Shown here: piece by piece, positions 1 through 5,810 of the stretch
Layout of the letters: each line of letters opens with the position of its first letter
How positions within the stretch are numbered: position 1 is the first letter of the stretch
Assembly: GCA_964631205.1 (NCBI GenBank)
Contig: CAZVWU010000013.1
Location: 1 to 15,267 of the forward strand
DNA: 15,267 bases
Origin: CAYYYJ01 sp964631205
GTDB lineage: Archaea > Aenigmatarchaeota > Aenigmatarchaeia > QMZP01 > JACQNV01
Direction of reading: 5' to 3'
Made by a program: the position numbers and the translations under genes
The notes under the pieces: generated by a model
Seen by the model: the letters and a program-made list of their open reading frames with translations, nothing else
Databases searched by the model: none
Told to the model about the DNA's origin: nothing

Positions 1-313
1 AAATTGCTGGAATCAAAACAAAACCTGTTATCGTGCTGACGATAAGAGTTGATGGGAGAGCTAAACTCAGCAGCTGGTAGATATTGGTATAGCACGCAGC
101 ACACAGAGATGCGCAGCCTGCATTAGTTGTGAGCAGTATGAAAGGGAAAAATAATGTAAGAATATGGGAATAAATTAAAGCTATTTTTGGTTTGGACGAG
201 AAATTAATTTTTTTAAGCAGGATCAAGAAAGTCCCTGATAAAATAAAAGATATTGATATTACTAGCAATTTCAATGTCTCTGTTGTGAATATAGGCGTGC
301 AAGCATTTATCAT
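1..313 (-). CDS. N-terminal part of a membrane protein, probably an M56/M48-like metalloprotease partnering BlaI (partial)
   Basis: The reading frame is open for 104 codons from an ATG at 313 to the left edge, so the C-terminal part is missing. The visible part is three hydrophobic spans (about residues 14-33, 45-63 and 79-100) with a short Lys-rich loop at 34-43. A cysteine cluster C67-x3-C-x2-C74 follows span 2, and another Cys sits at position 5. The start overlaps the stop of the BlaI-type repressor gene as ATGA (310-313), which indicates translational coupling. BlaI/MecI repressors are usually paired with a BlaR1/MecR1-type membrane zinc protease that begins with several membrane spans, which is why I call it so. 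The catalytic HExxH would lie beyond the window, so the protease call is inferred from context. The cysteines facing or inside the membrane could be a metal or redox sensor. It could also be an unrelated membrane protein. Confidence 0.5.
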   Translation of the reverse strand, partial: MINACTPIFTTETLKLLVISISFILSGTFLILLKKINFSSKPKIALIYSHILTLFFPFILLTTNAGCASLCAACYTNIYQLLSLALPSTLIVSTITGFVLIPAI

Positions 314-684
314 AACTGTTTTTTCTTCGAAAATCTTCCATTAAAATAATCCACAGCAACAGAACCAAATTTTTCAATTAATTTATCTACAGTATTGTCA
401 AGTATTGATGTCTGGAATTCTTCCTTTGTTTTATTTACAGAATAAATGTAATGCGGCCCGCCTAAACCTTTTTCAACTATCCTCTGCACCACACCTTTTT
501 TATGCAGCCTATCGAGGTCAACTGCGATACTTGTGAGTGCGATGTTTTTGTGTTTCAGAATATTATGTATTTGCCTGACCCTCTGATTATCTTTTCTCCA
601 TAAAGTCTCAAGGATGTCCTGCTGCAGGGGGCTGAGGACACCAATAGTTTCCTTTTCCAAATCGATTTTCCTTATTTCCACCAT
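310..684 (-). CDS. BlaI/MecI/CopY-family winged-helix repressor
   Basis: The protein has 124 residues when started at the ATG at 684, the normal size for BlaI/MecI/CopY repressors. An in-frame upstream ATG at 777 would add a 31-residue tail unlike the family and would run through the TATA box at 721-730, so I reject it. The family pattern is visible: LSPLQQDILETLWRKD near residues 17-32, helix-turn-helix around RQIHNIL and TSIAVDLDRLHKKG, and a wing around GLGGPHYIYSV. A C-terminal dimerisation helix region follows (TVDKLIEKFG). Family members bind dyad operators and repress lactamase or copper-export genes. Some, like CopY, sense copper through a C-terminal CxC motif. This protein contains no cysteine, so it cannot sense copper that way. 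It is more likely inactivated by the coupled membrane protein downstream, as in BlaR1/BlaI. The likely target is its own divergent promoter region and the plus-strand metal cluster. Confidence 0.88.
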   Translation of the reverse strand: MVEIRKIDLEKETIGVLSPLQQDILETLWRKDNQRVRQIHNILKHKNIALTSIAVDLDRLHKKGVVQRIVEKGLGGPHYIYSVNKTKEEFQTSILDNTVDKLIEKFGSVAVDYFNGRFSKKKQL

Positions 685-720
685 ATCCAAAACTAGTATA
701 TTATAGTTACTGATTTGCTT

Positions 721-730
721 ATTTAAAGCT
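721..730 (-). promoter_or_regulatory. TATA-like box for the blaI-type operon
   Basis: Read on the minus strand this is AGCTTTAAAT, about 37-46 nt before the ATG at 684, the usual distance for an archaeal TATA box with a short leader. It is the best A/T-rich candidate between the two divergent starts. The assignment is by eye only. Confidence 0.4.
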
Positions 731-780
731 TTACATGATATGAAAAAGTAATCATCTAAGCCTTGCAAACCTTGCAAAAG

Positions 781-816
781 TATTTAAACAGTTAAACACA
801 TATTTTATCAGTTAAA
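781..816 (+). promoter_or_regulatory. Promoter of the metal cluster with direct-repeat operator candidate
   Basis: TATTTAAAC at 781-789 is a good archaeal TATA box, 41-49 nt before the ATG at 830. The octamer CAGTTAAA occurs twice, at 789-796 and 809-816. The copies are exactly 20 bp apart, about two helical turns, so both would lie on the same DNA face. The first touches the TATA box and the second covers the expected transcription start (about 25 nt after the box). This layout suits a repressor blocking TBP/TFB or polymerase. The adjacent BlaI-type protein is the obvious candidate, although BlaI operators are normally dyads. Confidence 0.5.
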
Positions 817-829
817 GAAATCCAATCCT

Positions 830-2077
830 ATGTCTAGTAAAAATTCTGATGCTGATATTGGAAAAATTTTTGCAAATTCAGCAGGCATAATAAAACAAAA
901 CCTCAAAACTTTTGCCCTTGCTGCAGTTGTTTTTGGAGTATTATATGCTTTTCTTTATGGGATCTGGAAGCTTCCTTTAGTTGATTTTGGTTTTACAAGG
1001 ACATCTGAAGTCGGTCTACTTGATTGGATCTATATCTCAGCAATCACTGCGATGTCAGCTGCTTTGATGACACTGATGAGGTATAAAGTCAAAGCTTCTA
1101 AAGGGTCTTCAAGGGTTGGCGGTGTGGGCGGATTGTTCGCAGGTTTTGTCGCCGCAGCCTGCCCTGCGTGCCAGGGGGTAACGCTCGTAGCACTTGGAAG
1201 CACTTTGGCATTTTTACCAATAGGAGCGCTCTCATCCTTTGTCTGGGTTATGCAACTGGTTGCGCTTTTCATCTTATGGATTTCAGTTTATATGGTATCG
1301 TACAGCATTTACACAAAAACTTGTATTACTTGTGAAATCAAGCCTGATGCTTCCAAACCAAAGCCTGTTTCACAGCCTTCGGACAGCCATCTGGGTCACC
1401 ATCTTTTAGATGATAATAAATTTTTCTCAGCTCTGGTTATAATAACAATGCTTGTTATAGCAAACCAGTTTTTGATAGGGGCTTCAGGATTTGCAGTGGT
1501 ATCTTCAGGATCTGGGGGAACAGTTACGCTTGCTGAAGGATTTAATTACGGATCTAAAATCACATTGAAACCGATGCCAATTGCTGTTGGAGAAGAGCCT
1601 AATATACAAGGATATAAATCAAAAGTCAAGTCTCTGCCAACAATAAGTGAGCTCCAAATCCAAGGATCTACAGGGGATGTTGCTCAGGATCTCGTGAATA
1701 ATGTAGTGCCTTCAGGGACTCCATGGTATGGAGCAGAAGCTGGGGTAAGTTTTGATGACCCGATTACTGCGCAGCAGTTATGGGCAAAAGGCAAGGCAAT
1801 ACAGCTTGATTCTGTAGGCACAGAGAGGTGGAACAGGATAGTGAATTCATTCACCTGCGATTATTGCTGCGGATCTCCACAGCAACCAACAGTAATAACA
1901 AGATGTGGTTGTGCTCATGCATCTGCAGCTCAGGGAATGGCAAAATGGTTTATACAAAACTATGGGGACAAATACTCAGATGAGGAAATATACGGAGAGA
2001 TGGCTAGGTGGTATGCTTTGTGGTATCCAGGCCCGACAGTGAAAAGAATTGCAGAGGAGATGGGATTGCGATTATAA
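830..2077 (+). CDS. Multi-span membrane protein with CPAC and a C-terminal Cys/His domain
   Basis: The protein has 415 residues and about five membrane spans (near 27-45, 64-83, 97-133, 136-160 and 198-222), followed by a large extracytoplasmic tail. Three cysteine groups stand out. C111-PA-C114 lies within or beside the third span, C165-IT-C168 just after the fourth, and a C-terminal cluster has C343, C346, C347, C359, C361 and H363. The tail after that cluster (about 364-402) is rich in aromatics and ends in an ALWYPGP stretch. The Gly-rich, cysteine-bearing spans recall heavy-metal transport membrane proteins, and the C-terminal cluster recalls small CxC/CGC metal-binding modules, but I cannot name a family. 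It is the first gene after the divergent promoter and is followed 6 nt later by the DUF5676-like gene. Metal or thiol handling is inferred from cysteines and neighbours. Confidence 0.85.
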   Translation: MSSKNSDADIGKIFANSAGIIKQNLKTFALAAVVFGVLYAFLYGIWKLPLVDFGFTRTSEVGLLDWIYISAITAMSAALMTLMRYKVKASKGSSRVGGVGGLFAGFVAAACPACQGVTLVALGSTLAFLPIGALSSFVWVMQLVALFILWISVYMVSYSIYTKTCITCEIKPDASKPKPVSQPSDSHLGHHLLDDNKFFSALVIITMLVIANQFLIGASGFAVVSSGSGGTVTLAEGFNYGSKITLKPMPIAVGEEPNIQGYKSKVKSLPTISELQIQGSTGDVAQDLVNNVVPSGTPWYGAEAGVSFDDPITAQQLWAKGKAIQLDSVGTERWNRIVNSFTCDYCCGSPQQPTVITRCGCAHASAAQGMAKWFIQNYGDKYSDEEIYGEMARWYALWYPGPTVKRIAEEMGLRL

Positions 2078-2083
2078 TAATCT

Positions 2084-2359
2084 ATGTTAAAAAAATTGTT
2101 AGGAAAAATTCTTGGGAGAAAAGAACAGCTTAATCCAAAGGCTTTTGGAACAGCTTTAGCAGGAATCACTTTAATAATAGATCTAGTAGGCTATATCTTG
2201 CATGGCATTTTAAACCAGCCGTCTGTAATCAATCTTTTATATCCTGGATTTTGGGGTAATTATAGCTTAATCTTACTATGGTTTGCAGGAAGCGTGGTAT
2301 CAGCTTATATAATAGGCTGTTTATTTGCCTATATTTACAATTCGGTGAATAAAAAATAA
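2084..2359 (+). CDS. DUF5676-like two-span membrane protein
   Basis: The protein has 91 residues: a basic N-terminus, the LNPKAFGTALAG entry into the first span, a PSVINLLYPGFWGNYS loop, and a second span ending FAYIYN. The combination of LNPKxFG near the N-terminus, LYPGF in the loop and a terminal FA(Y/W)xYN matches what I know of the DUF5676 family. Those are small two-span proteins often found beside heavy-metal ATPases and heavy-metal-associated peptides. Their biochemical role is unknown. The gene starts 6 nt after the preceding stop and is 13 nt from the next start, so it is in the same operon. Confidence 0.8.
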   Translation: MLKKLLGKILGRKEQLNPKAFGTALAGITLIIDLVGYILHGILNQPSVINLLYPGFWGNYSLILLWFAGSVVSAYIIGCLFAYIYNSVNKK

Positions 2360-2372
2360 AGGAGGTAAAAAT

Positions 2373-2582
2373 ATGGAACAAAAAAGCATGCTATTGGTTG
2401 TTCTGATAGCAGCTTTGCTGGTGACAGTGGGATTGCAGACAGTCCAGCTTGCAGCACTAGGGACTTCAGGCGGAGGAAGCGCAGCTGTTGTATCTAAGTC
2501 TTCATCCAGCCCTGCAAAAGCAACAGGATCATCAGCAGGCGGCAGCTTGAACAATTTGCCAAGCATGGTAGGCGGATGTTAG
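2373..2582 (+). CDS. Anchored 69-residue peptide with Ser/Gly linker and C-terminal MVGGC
   Basis: This tiny gene has the best ribosome site in the window, AAAGGAGGTAAAAAT directly before its ATG, which argues strongly that it is translated, probably at high level. Residues 6-29 form one hydrophobic segment (membrane anchor or uncleaved signal). They are followed by a Ser/Gly/Ala/Lys linker and a terminal block LNNLPSMVGGC that ends in the protein's only cysteine. A flexible stalk carrying a single C-terminal thiol outside the membrane would suit metal hand-over, thiol exchange with the triple thioredoxin protein encoded nearby, or attachment of another group. None of this is shown. I do not know a characterised family. 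The end of the gene is copied 66 nt downstream (separate entry). Confidence 0.8.
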   Translation: MEQKSMLLVVLIAALLVTVGLQTVQLAALGTSGGGSAAVVSKSSSSPAKATGSSAGGSLNNLPSMVGGC

Positions 2583-2648
2583 AACCAAGCATCTGTAAAT
2601 GAGGGAGGGGCGGGAACCGTAGGTTTCCGCATGGTAGGCGGATGTTAG
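2563..2648 (+). repeat. 20-bp direct repeat copying the MVGGC-TAG end, in frame
   Basis: GCATGGTAGGCGGATGTTAG occurs at 2563-2582 (end of the small peptide gene, including its TAG) and again at 2629-2648. The copies are offset by 66 nt, so the second is in the same frame. The 22 codons after the first TAG are open and end in a second MVGGC-TAG. Upstream of the shared 20 nt the two copies differ. The second copy is also a free-standing five-codon ORF (ATG to TAG, MVGGC) preceded by a G-rich stretch at 2601-2614. Confidence 0.9.
2610..2630 (+). other. Strong RNA hairpin between the two MVGGC copies
   Basis: GCGGGAACC at 2610-2618 pairs with GGTTTCCGC at 2622-2630 (nine base pairs including one G-U) around a GTA loop. 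It is GC-rich in an AT-rich neighbourhood and its 3' arm ends in the GC that begins the second 20-bp repeat. No T-run follows directly, so it is not a plain terminator. It could be an RNA stability or processing element. Confidence 0.6.
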
Positions 2649-2672
2649 TTGGGTTCTTTTTTTAACCCAACT
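2647..2672 (+). terminator. Perfect 9-bp hairpin with a T-rich loop; possible terminator or attenuator
   Basis: AGTTGGGTT (2647-2655) and AACCCAACT (2664-2672) are perfect inverted complements around the loop CTTTTTTT. A T7 run on the plus strand (2657-2663) fits oligo-T termination in archaea, but here the T-run is in the loop rather than after the stem. The next gene starts 8 nt later with no clear promoter, so partial termination (attenuation) or a processing site within the operon is as likely as a full stop. Confidence 0.5.
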
Positions 2673-2680
2673 TTATATTT

Positions 2681-2860
2681 ATGGTAACCATGACTAGATC
2701 AAAAAATAATGAATACTACCAGTGCGAAATCTGTAAATTTTTTTACAGGGATAAAATGACAGCACAGGACTGTGAAGACTGGTGCAGAAAAAATAATAGC
2801 TGTAATCTCGAGATTACGAAGAAGGCAATAGTTTTAGAAACGAAAAATTATGAACCATAA
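2681..2860 (+). CDS. Small Cys-rich protein, 59 residues, probable zinc-ribbon-like
   Basis: This short gene encodes 59 residues with a compact cysteine pattern: C15-x2-C18, C31-x3-C35 and C41. The core is YYQCEICKFFYRDK, then CEDWCRK and SCNLEITKKAI. I recall very similar short proteins in archaeal and candidate-phylum genomes, with the YxC..C and SCNLEIT blocks conserved, but no known function. The first C-x2-C plus the later cysteines fit a bound metal ion. There is no signal or span, so it should be cytosolic. Start choice: ATG 2681 or ATG 2690 (residue 4); neither has a clear ribosome site. Its stop overlaps the start of the triple thioredoxin gene by 11 nt (2850-2860), so the two are translationally linked. 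Confidence 0.8.
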   Translation: MVTMTRSKNNEYYQCEICKFFYRDKMTAQDCEDWCRKNNSCNLEITKKAIVLETKNYEP

Positions 2861-4004
2861 CATTCTGTACGGGTTAATAGCAGTGATTGTAGTAGTTTCA
2901 GCTTTAAACCTGATTCTTGTTACTAGCAAGACCCAGGAAATTTCAGCGAATCTGATCAAGGTAAAAGAAGATGCGAGGCCAGCAGATATAGAAATAACCA
3001 AATTAAAAGATTCCAGTTGTGCTGATTGCTTTGATGTAGATAAAGTTTTATCTGACCTAAAATCCAAAAATTTTAATGTCTTAAAGGAAGAGGAGACAGA
3101 TCCATATTCTGAAAAAGGAAAAGAATTAGTCCAGAAATTTGGAATAACTAAACTGCCAACTCTGTTGGTCTCTGGAGAAATAAAAAAACCAAATATAGAA
3201 AACTATTTTAAAGGCAAATGGGAATCGAAAGATCTTGACGGAAAAACCTATGCAGTTTACAAAGATGTTCTTCCGCCTTATGTAGATTATTCAACTAAAG
3301 AAATTGTCGGTAAGGTTTTGCTGACACACATTATCGATTCTTCCTGTGATGATTGTTCAGACCTTTCTGCTGTCATCAGCTATTTAAAAAAAGAAGCTGG
3401 AGTCGTGTTCTCACAGGAAAAAACTTTGGAATACAAAACTCCTGAAGCGCAGAGTTTAATAAGCAGGTTTGGAGTAGAAAGGGTTCCAGCTCTTATAATT
3501 TCAAAAAATATACTTGATTATCCTTCAGCACAGGAAATATGGGCTGGTTTAGGCGCAGTTGAAAAGGAAGGATTCTTCGCTTTACATGGCCAATCTCCGC
3601 CTTACAGGGATATAAAAACAGATCAAATAAAAGGACTTGTCACAGCAATCTATCTTGTAGATAAGTCATGCAAAACCTGCTATGATATTGAAGGGGTGAA
3701 AAACATAATTTCCAAGGTGATTGGCCTGACAGTAAAAGAGGAAAAAGAAACCGATATTTCTTCTGATGAAGGAAAAGCTTTTATAGAAAGATACAAAGTA
3801 CAAAAAATTCCAACTGTCCTGCTTTCGGCTGAAGCAAATGATTACGATGGTTTTGCAGATGCTTTTGTCCAGGTTGGCACAAAAGAAACCGATGGCTGGT
3901 TTGTGATAAGGAATCCTCAGATATTTGGCAATTTCAAGGATTTGGCAACAGGCCAGGAAGTTGCTGTCAACAGAGGAGGCCAACCACAAGCTCATTCTGG
4001 GTAA
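2850..4004 (+). CDS. Membrane-anchored protein with three tandem thioredoxin-like CxxC domains
   Basis: The protein has 384 residues: an N-terminal membrane anchor (about 5-24), then three repeats of roughly 110 residues. Each opens with beta strand-SC-x2-C (C57/C60 ADC, C166/C169 DDC, C274/C277 KTC). Each has an E/K-rich helix, a (R/K)FG(I/V) or RYKV turn, and the thioredoxin cis-proline (KLPTLL P103, RVPALI P213, KIPTVL P321). Each ends in a region with WxSK or GWFVI-like aromatic strands and a PPY block in repeats 1 and 2. The fold and redox motifs point to thiol-disulfide exchange or soft-metal binding outside the cytosol. The C-terminal tail is Gly/Gln/His-rich. Which way it works (oxidase, reductase, metal carrier) cannot be read from sequence. 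Neighbouring Cys- and His-rich proteins would be natural partners. Three domains in one chain probably arose by internal duplication. Confidence 0.87.
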   Translation: MNHNILYGLIAVIVVVSALNLILVTSKTQEISANLIKVKEDARPADIEITKLKDSSCADCFDVDKVLSDLKSKNFNVLKEEETDPYSEKGKELVQKFGITKLPTLLVSGEIKKPNIENYFKGKWESKDLDGKTYAVYKDVLPPYVDYSTKEIVGKVLLTHIIDSSCDDCSDLSAVISYLKKEAGVVFSQEKTLEYKTPEAQSLISRFGVERVPALIISKNILDYPSAQEIWAGLGAVEKEGFFALHGQSPPYRDIKTDQIKGLVTAIYLVDKSCKTCYDIEGVKNIISKVIGLTVKEEKETDISSDEGKAFIERYKVQKIPTVLLSAEANDYDGFADAFVQVGTKETDGWFVIRNPQIFGNFKDLATGQEVAVNRGGQPQAHSG

Positions 4005-4009
4005 TTGAT

Positions 4010-4690
4010 ATGGTAAATACAGTTATTATTTACAGTATAATAGTTTTGCTTATCTTCATATCTGCAGGTCTCTTTATCACAACACAGGCACAGATAGACA
4101 AGTTGCAGACAAGCGGTTTGCAGACAGGCTCTGTTATGGGTGAAAGGATGTCAAGGATGAGCTTCTCTGATTTTGACAAAAAGCTTGCAATTAAAATGAT
4201 GGACAAAAATGGGGATGGAAAATGCGATGCCTGCGGCATGCCTGTTGAAATGTGCATTGATGGCGGCCAGATGGAGTGCAATATGGATCCAAAGTCAACA
4301 ATGGGTGTTCTTGGGTCAGCTCACATACATGCTGACTGGAAGGTTTATATTGAAGGGAAAGCATGGGATTTCTCTGGCATGGATCACATGGCCAGAATGC
4401 AGAAAGGATTATCTGTAAGCAGTTTTATCCATGTCGATTCGGGATCTCCGGAACCAGAGAAAACAGGTGATCTCCTTCACATGCACGCGACAGGTGCCCC
4501 TTTGTGGATATTTTTTGAAAGTTTGGGTATACAGCTTCCTGAAAATGTAAAAATGTACGTGAATGGAAAAGAAATTTCTGATTACAAAAATTATGTTTTC
4601 AGCGATCTGGATAAAATCCTGATTACTGACGGAAAAGGGAATCTGCAGGAACAGCTAAATTCAATTACAAATTTTGCAGAAGATCATTGA
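4010..4690 (+). CDS. Anchored His-rich envelope protein with an EF-hand-like Cys motif
   Basis: The protein has 226 residues. An N-terminal membrane span (5-24) is followed by a Met-rich stalk. DKNGDGKCDACGM (65-77) looks like a calcium-type DxNxDG loop merged with C-x2-C, and C82 and C90 follow. The main domain (about 103-208) has H105-I-H107, H125, H141 and H157-M-H159, with a VNGKEISDYKNYVF block near the end. The same layout (HxH, later HxH, VNGKE..x..NY.F) appears in the next gene product, so the two are paralogous in this domain. His/Met/Cys ligands, an extracytoplasmic position and the CopA gene downstream suggest copper binding. That is inference. The gene starts 5 nt after the preceding stop. 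Confidence 0.83.
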   Translation: MVNTVIIYSIIVLLIFISAGLFITTQAQIDKLQTSGLQTGSVMGERMSRMSFSDFDKKLAIKMMDKNGDGKCDACGMPVEMCIDGGQMECNMDPKSTMGVLGSAHIHADWKVYIEGKAWDFSGMDHMARMQKGLSVSSFIHVDSGSPEPEKTGDLLHMHATGAPLWIFFESLGIQLPENVKMYVNGKEISDYKNYVFSDLDKILITDGKGNLQEQLNSITNFAEDH

Positions 4691-4718
4691 AAGCTATTGG
4701 AATATTGAAAAAAAGCTT

Positions 4719-5378
4719 ATGGGAATAAAATGCGATAAATGCGACAGGGAATTCATGGATACCAAGGCACTAGACCAGCACTCTCAGGCAAAGCACTCTG
4801 AGAATGTACAGCAGGCGCCATCTTCACAGGTCCTGAAAAGAATTGAAAGAAAAGAGGAGAAGAAGGCTGAAAGGGCAGCTGGATTAAAAGCCGAGAGCAG
4901 AGGAAAGTTTCTGAAGTATGGAAGTTTTTTTGCAGTGATAATATTAATAGGATATGGGATAACAGTATTTTCCAGCCCCTCTGGAAATAGTGTAGCTGTC
5001 CAGCCTAATCCAAAAATCCCAACAGGACCAATCCACTGGCATCCTGAACTCATTATAAAAATCAATGGACAGCAGCAGGTCATACCTGCTAATATTGGAA
5101 TCAGCCCAACAATCCACCAGCCTGTACATACTCATGAAGATGAACTGGTTGATGGTGCAAGATTAATACACCTAGAAAATAACAAGCCGACAGCAGACAA
5201 CATGAAACTGGGGTTTTTCTTTCAGGTGTGGGGAAAGAAGTTCAATAAAGATTGCGTCTTCGAGCAATGCAATACCGGAGACAAAAAAGTGAAAATGACA
5301 GTCAACGGAAAAGAAAACCTTGAATTTGAAAACTATTTCATGCAGGACAAAGACAAGATTGTGATAGAGTATAGTTGA
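4719..5378 (+). CDS. C2H2 zinc finger, membrane span and external His-rich domain in one chain
   Basis: The protein has 219 residues from the ATG at 4719. The earlier in-frame ATG at 4674 would overlap the preceding gene and add 15 residues ahead of the zinc finger, so I prefer 4719. The order is a C2H2 finger (C5-x2-C8-x12-H21-x4-H26), a charged Lys/Glu/Arg segment (39-64), one membrane span (about 66-84) and an external domain (about 100-219). That domain has H106-W-H108, H133, H137-T-H139, H151, C179-x4-C184, a LGFFFQVWG block, and VNGKENLEFENYF near the end. The external domain is of the kind found in bacterial and archaeal envelope proteins with HxH...HTH...H, and resembles the preceding protein. 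The finger should sit in the cytosol with the His cluster outside, which suggests signalling or tethering across the membrane; this is inferred from topology only. Confidence 0.83.
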   Translation: MGIKCDKCDREFMDTKALDQHSQAKHSENVQQAPSSQVLKRIERKEEKKAERAAGLKAESRGKFLKYGSFFAVIILIGYGITVFSSPSGNSVAVQPNPKIPTGPIHWHPELIIKINGQQQVIPANIGISPTIHQPVHTHEDELVDGARLIHLENNKPTADNMKLGFFFQVWGKKFNKDCVFEQCNTGDKKVKMTVNGKENLEFENYFMQDKDKIVIEYS

Positions 5379-5380
5379 AT

Positions 5381-5810
5381 ATGAAAAGATTAGAGAGACA
5401 GAAAACCGAAATTAAAAAACAGAAAAAATTTGTCGCTGCAAGCGGTATTTCAGGCAGCCTGAGTTTTCTTGGCAGCTGGCAGATATGCCATAATCTTTGT
5501 TTGGCTGTAGTGGCTGCTTTGTCTCTTGTAGGGATTTCTGTTGTTGGCATGCCTTTACTTTTTCTTACACAATATGCACTTTATTTCTGGTCAGCTGCCG
5601 CAATTTTTCTGATCCCAACNNNNNNNNNNCTATATGTATTTTAAACATCCGAAATGCATGTCGAAAAACTTAATAATTTTTAATACAGGGATACTGGTTT
5701 TCAGCGTCCCTTTTATACAAGAATTAAATCCGGTTTTTTGGATAGTTGGCGGGGGAATAATTTCATACACTTTTCATAATTTTTTAAAAAGTAGAAGAGG
5801 TAAGAAATGA
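5381..5810 (+). CDS. Small multi-span membrane protein, interrupted by a scaffold gap
   Basis: Before the ten-N run the frame from ATG 5381 encodes a basic, coiled N-terminus (K/Q/R-rich, about 1-18). A hydrophobic region follows with GSWQICHNLCLAVV (C-x3-C at the head of a span) and a further span up to FLIP. After the gap a different frame continues from 5631 to TGA 5808-5810 with PKC in a loop and two more hydrophobic stretches. Both halves look like one protein of about 140 residues with around four spans. The frames differ by one base, so the gap is not really ten bases long. The stop overlaps the next start as ATGA. A TTG at 5375 could be an earlier start. Cys-bearing spans recall mercury/metal transport membrane proteins such as MerT, but there is no match strong enough to name it. 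Confidence 0.68.
5620..5629. other. Ten-N scaffold gap inside a membrane-protein gene
   Basis: There are ten N in a row. The coding frame before and after differs by one base, so the true missing length is not ten (for example 9 or 12 modulo 3 would restore the frame). This is an assembly feature, not a biological frameshift. Confidence 0.97.

Noticed and set aside
685..777. Upstream start that would lengthen the BlaI-type repressor by 31 residues
   Set aside because: The extension covers the likely TATA box and has no family counterpart.
2603..2614. G-quadruplex from GGGAGGGGCGGG
   Set aside because: Only three G-runs of three or more are present, and the last run is needed for the stem of the stronger hairpin at 2610-2630.
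2630..2680. tRNA-like T-arm (GGGTTC) in the MVGGC repeat region
   Set aside because: The surrounding sequence does not form acceptor, D or anticodon stems; the GGGTTC belongs to the 2647-2672 hairpin.
5381..5810. Naming the gapped membrane protein as MerT
   Set aside because: The C-x3-C at the head of a span is only loosely like MerT's vicinal cysteines, and part of the sequence is missing.
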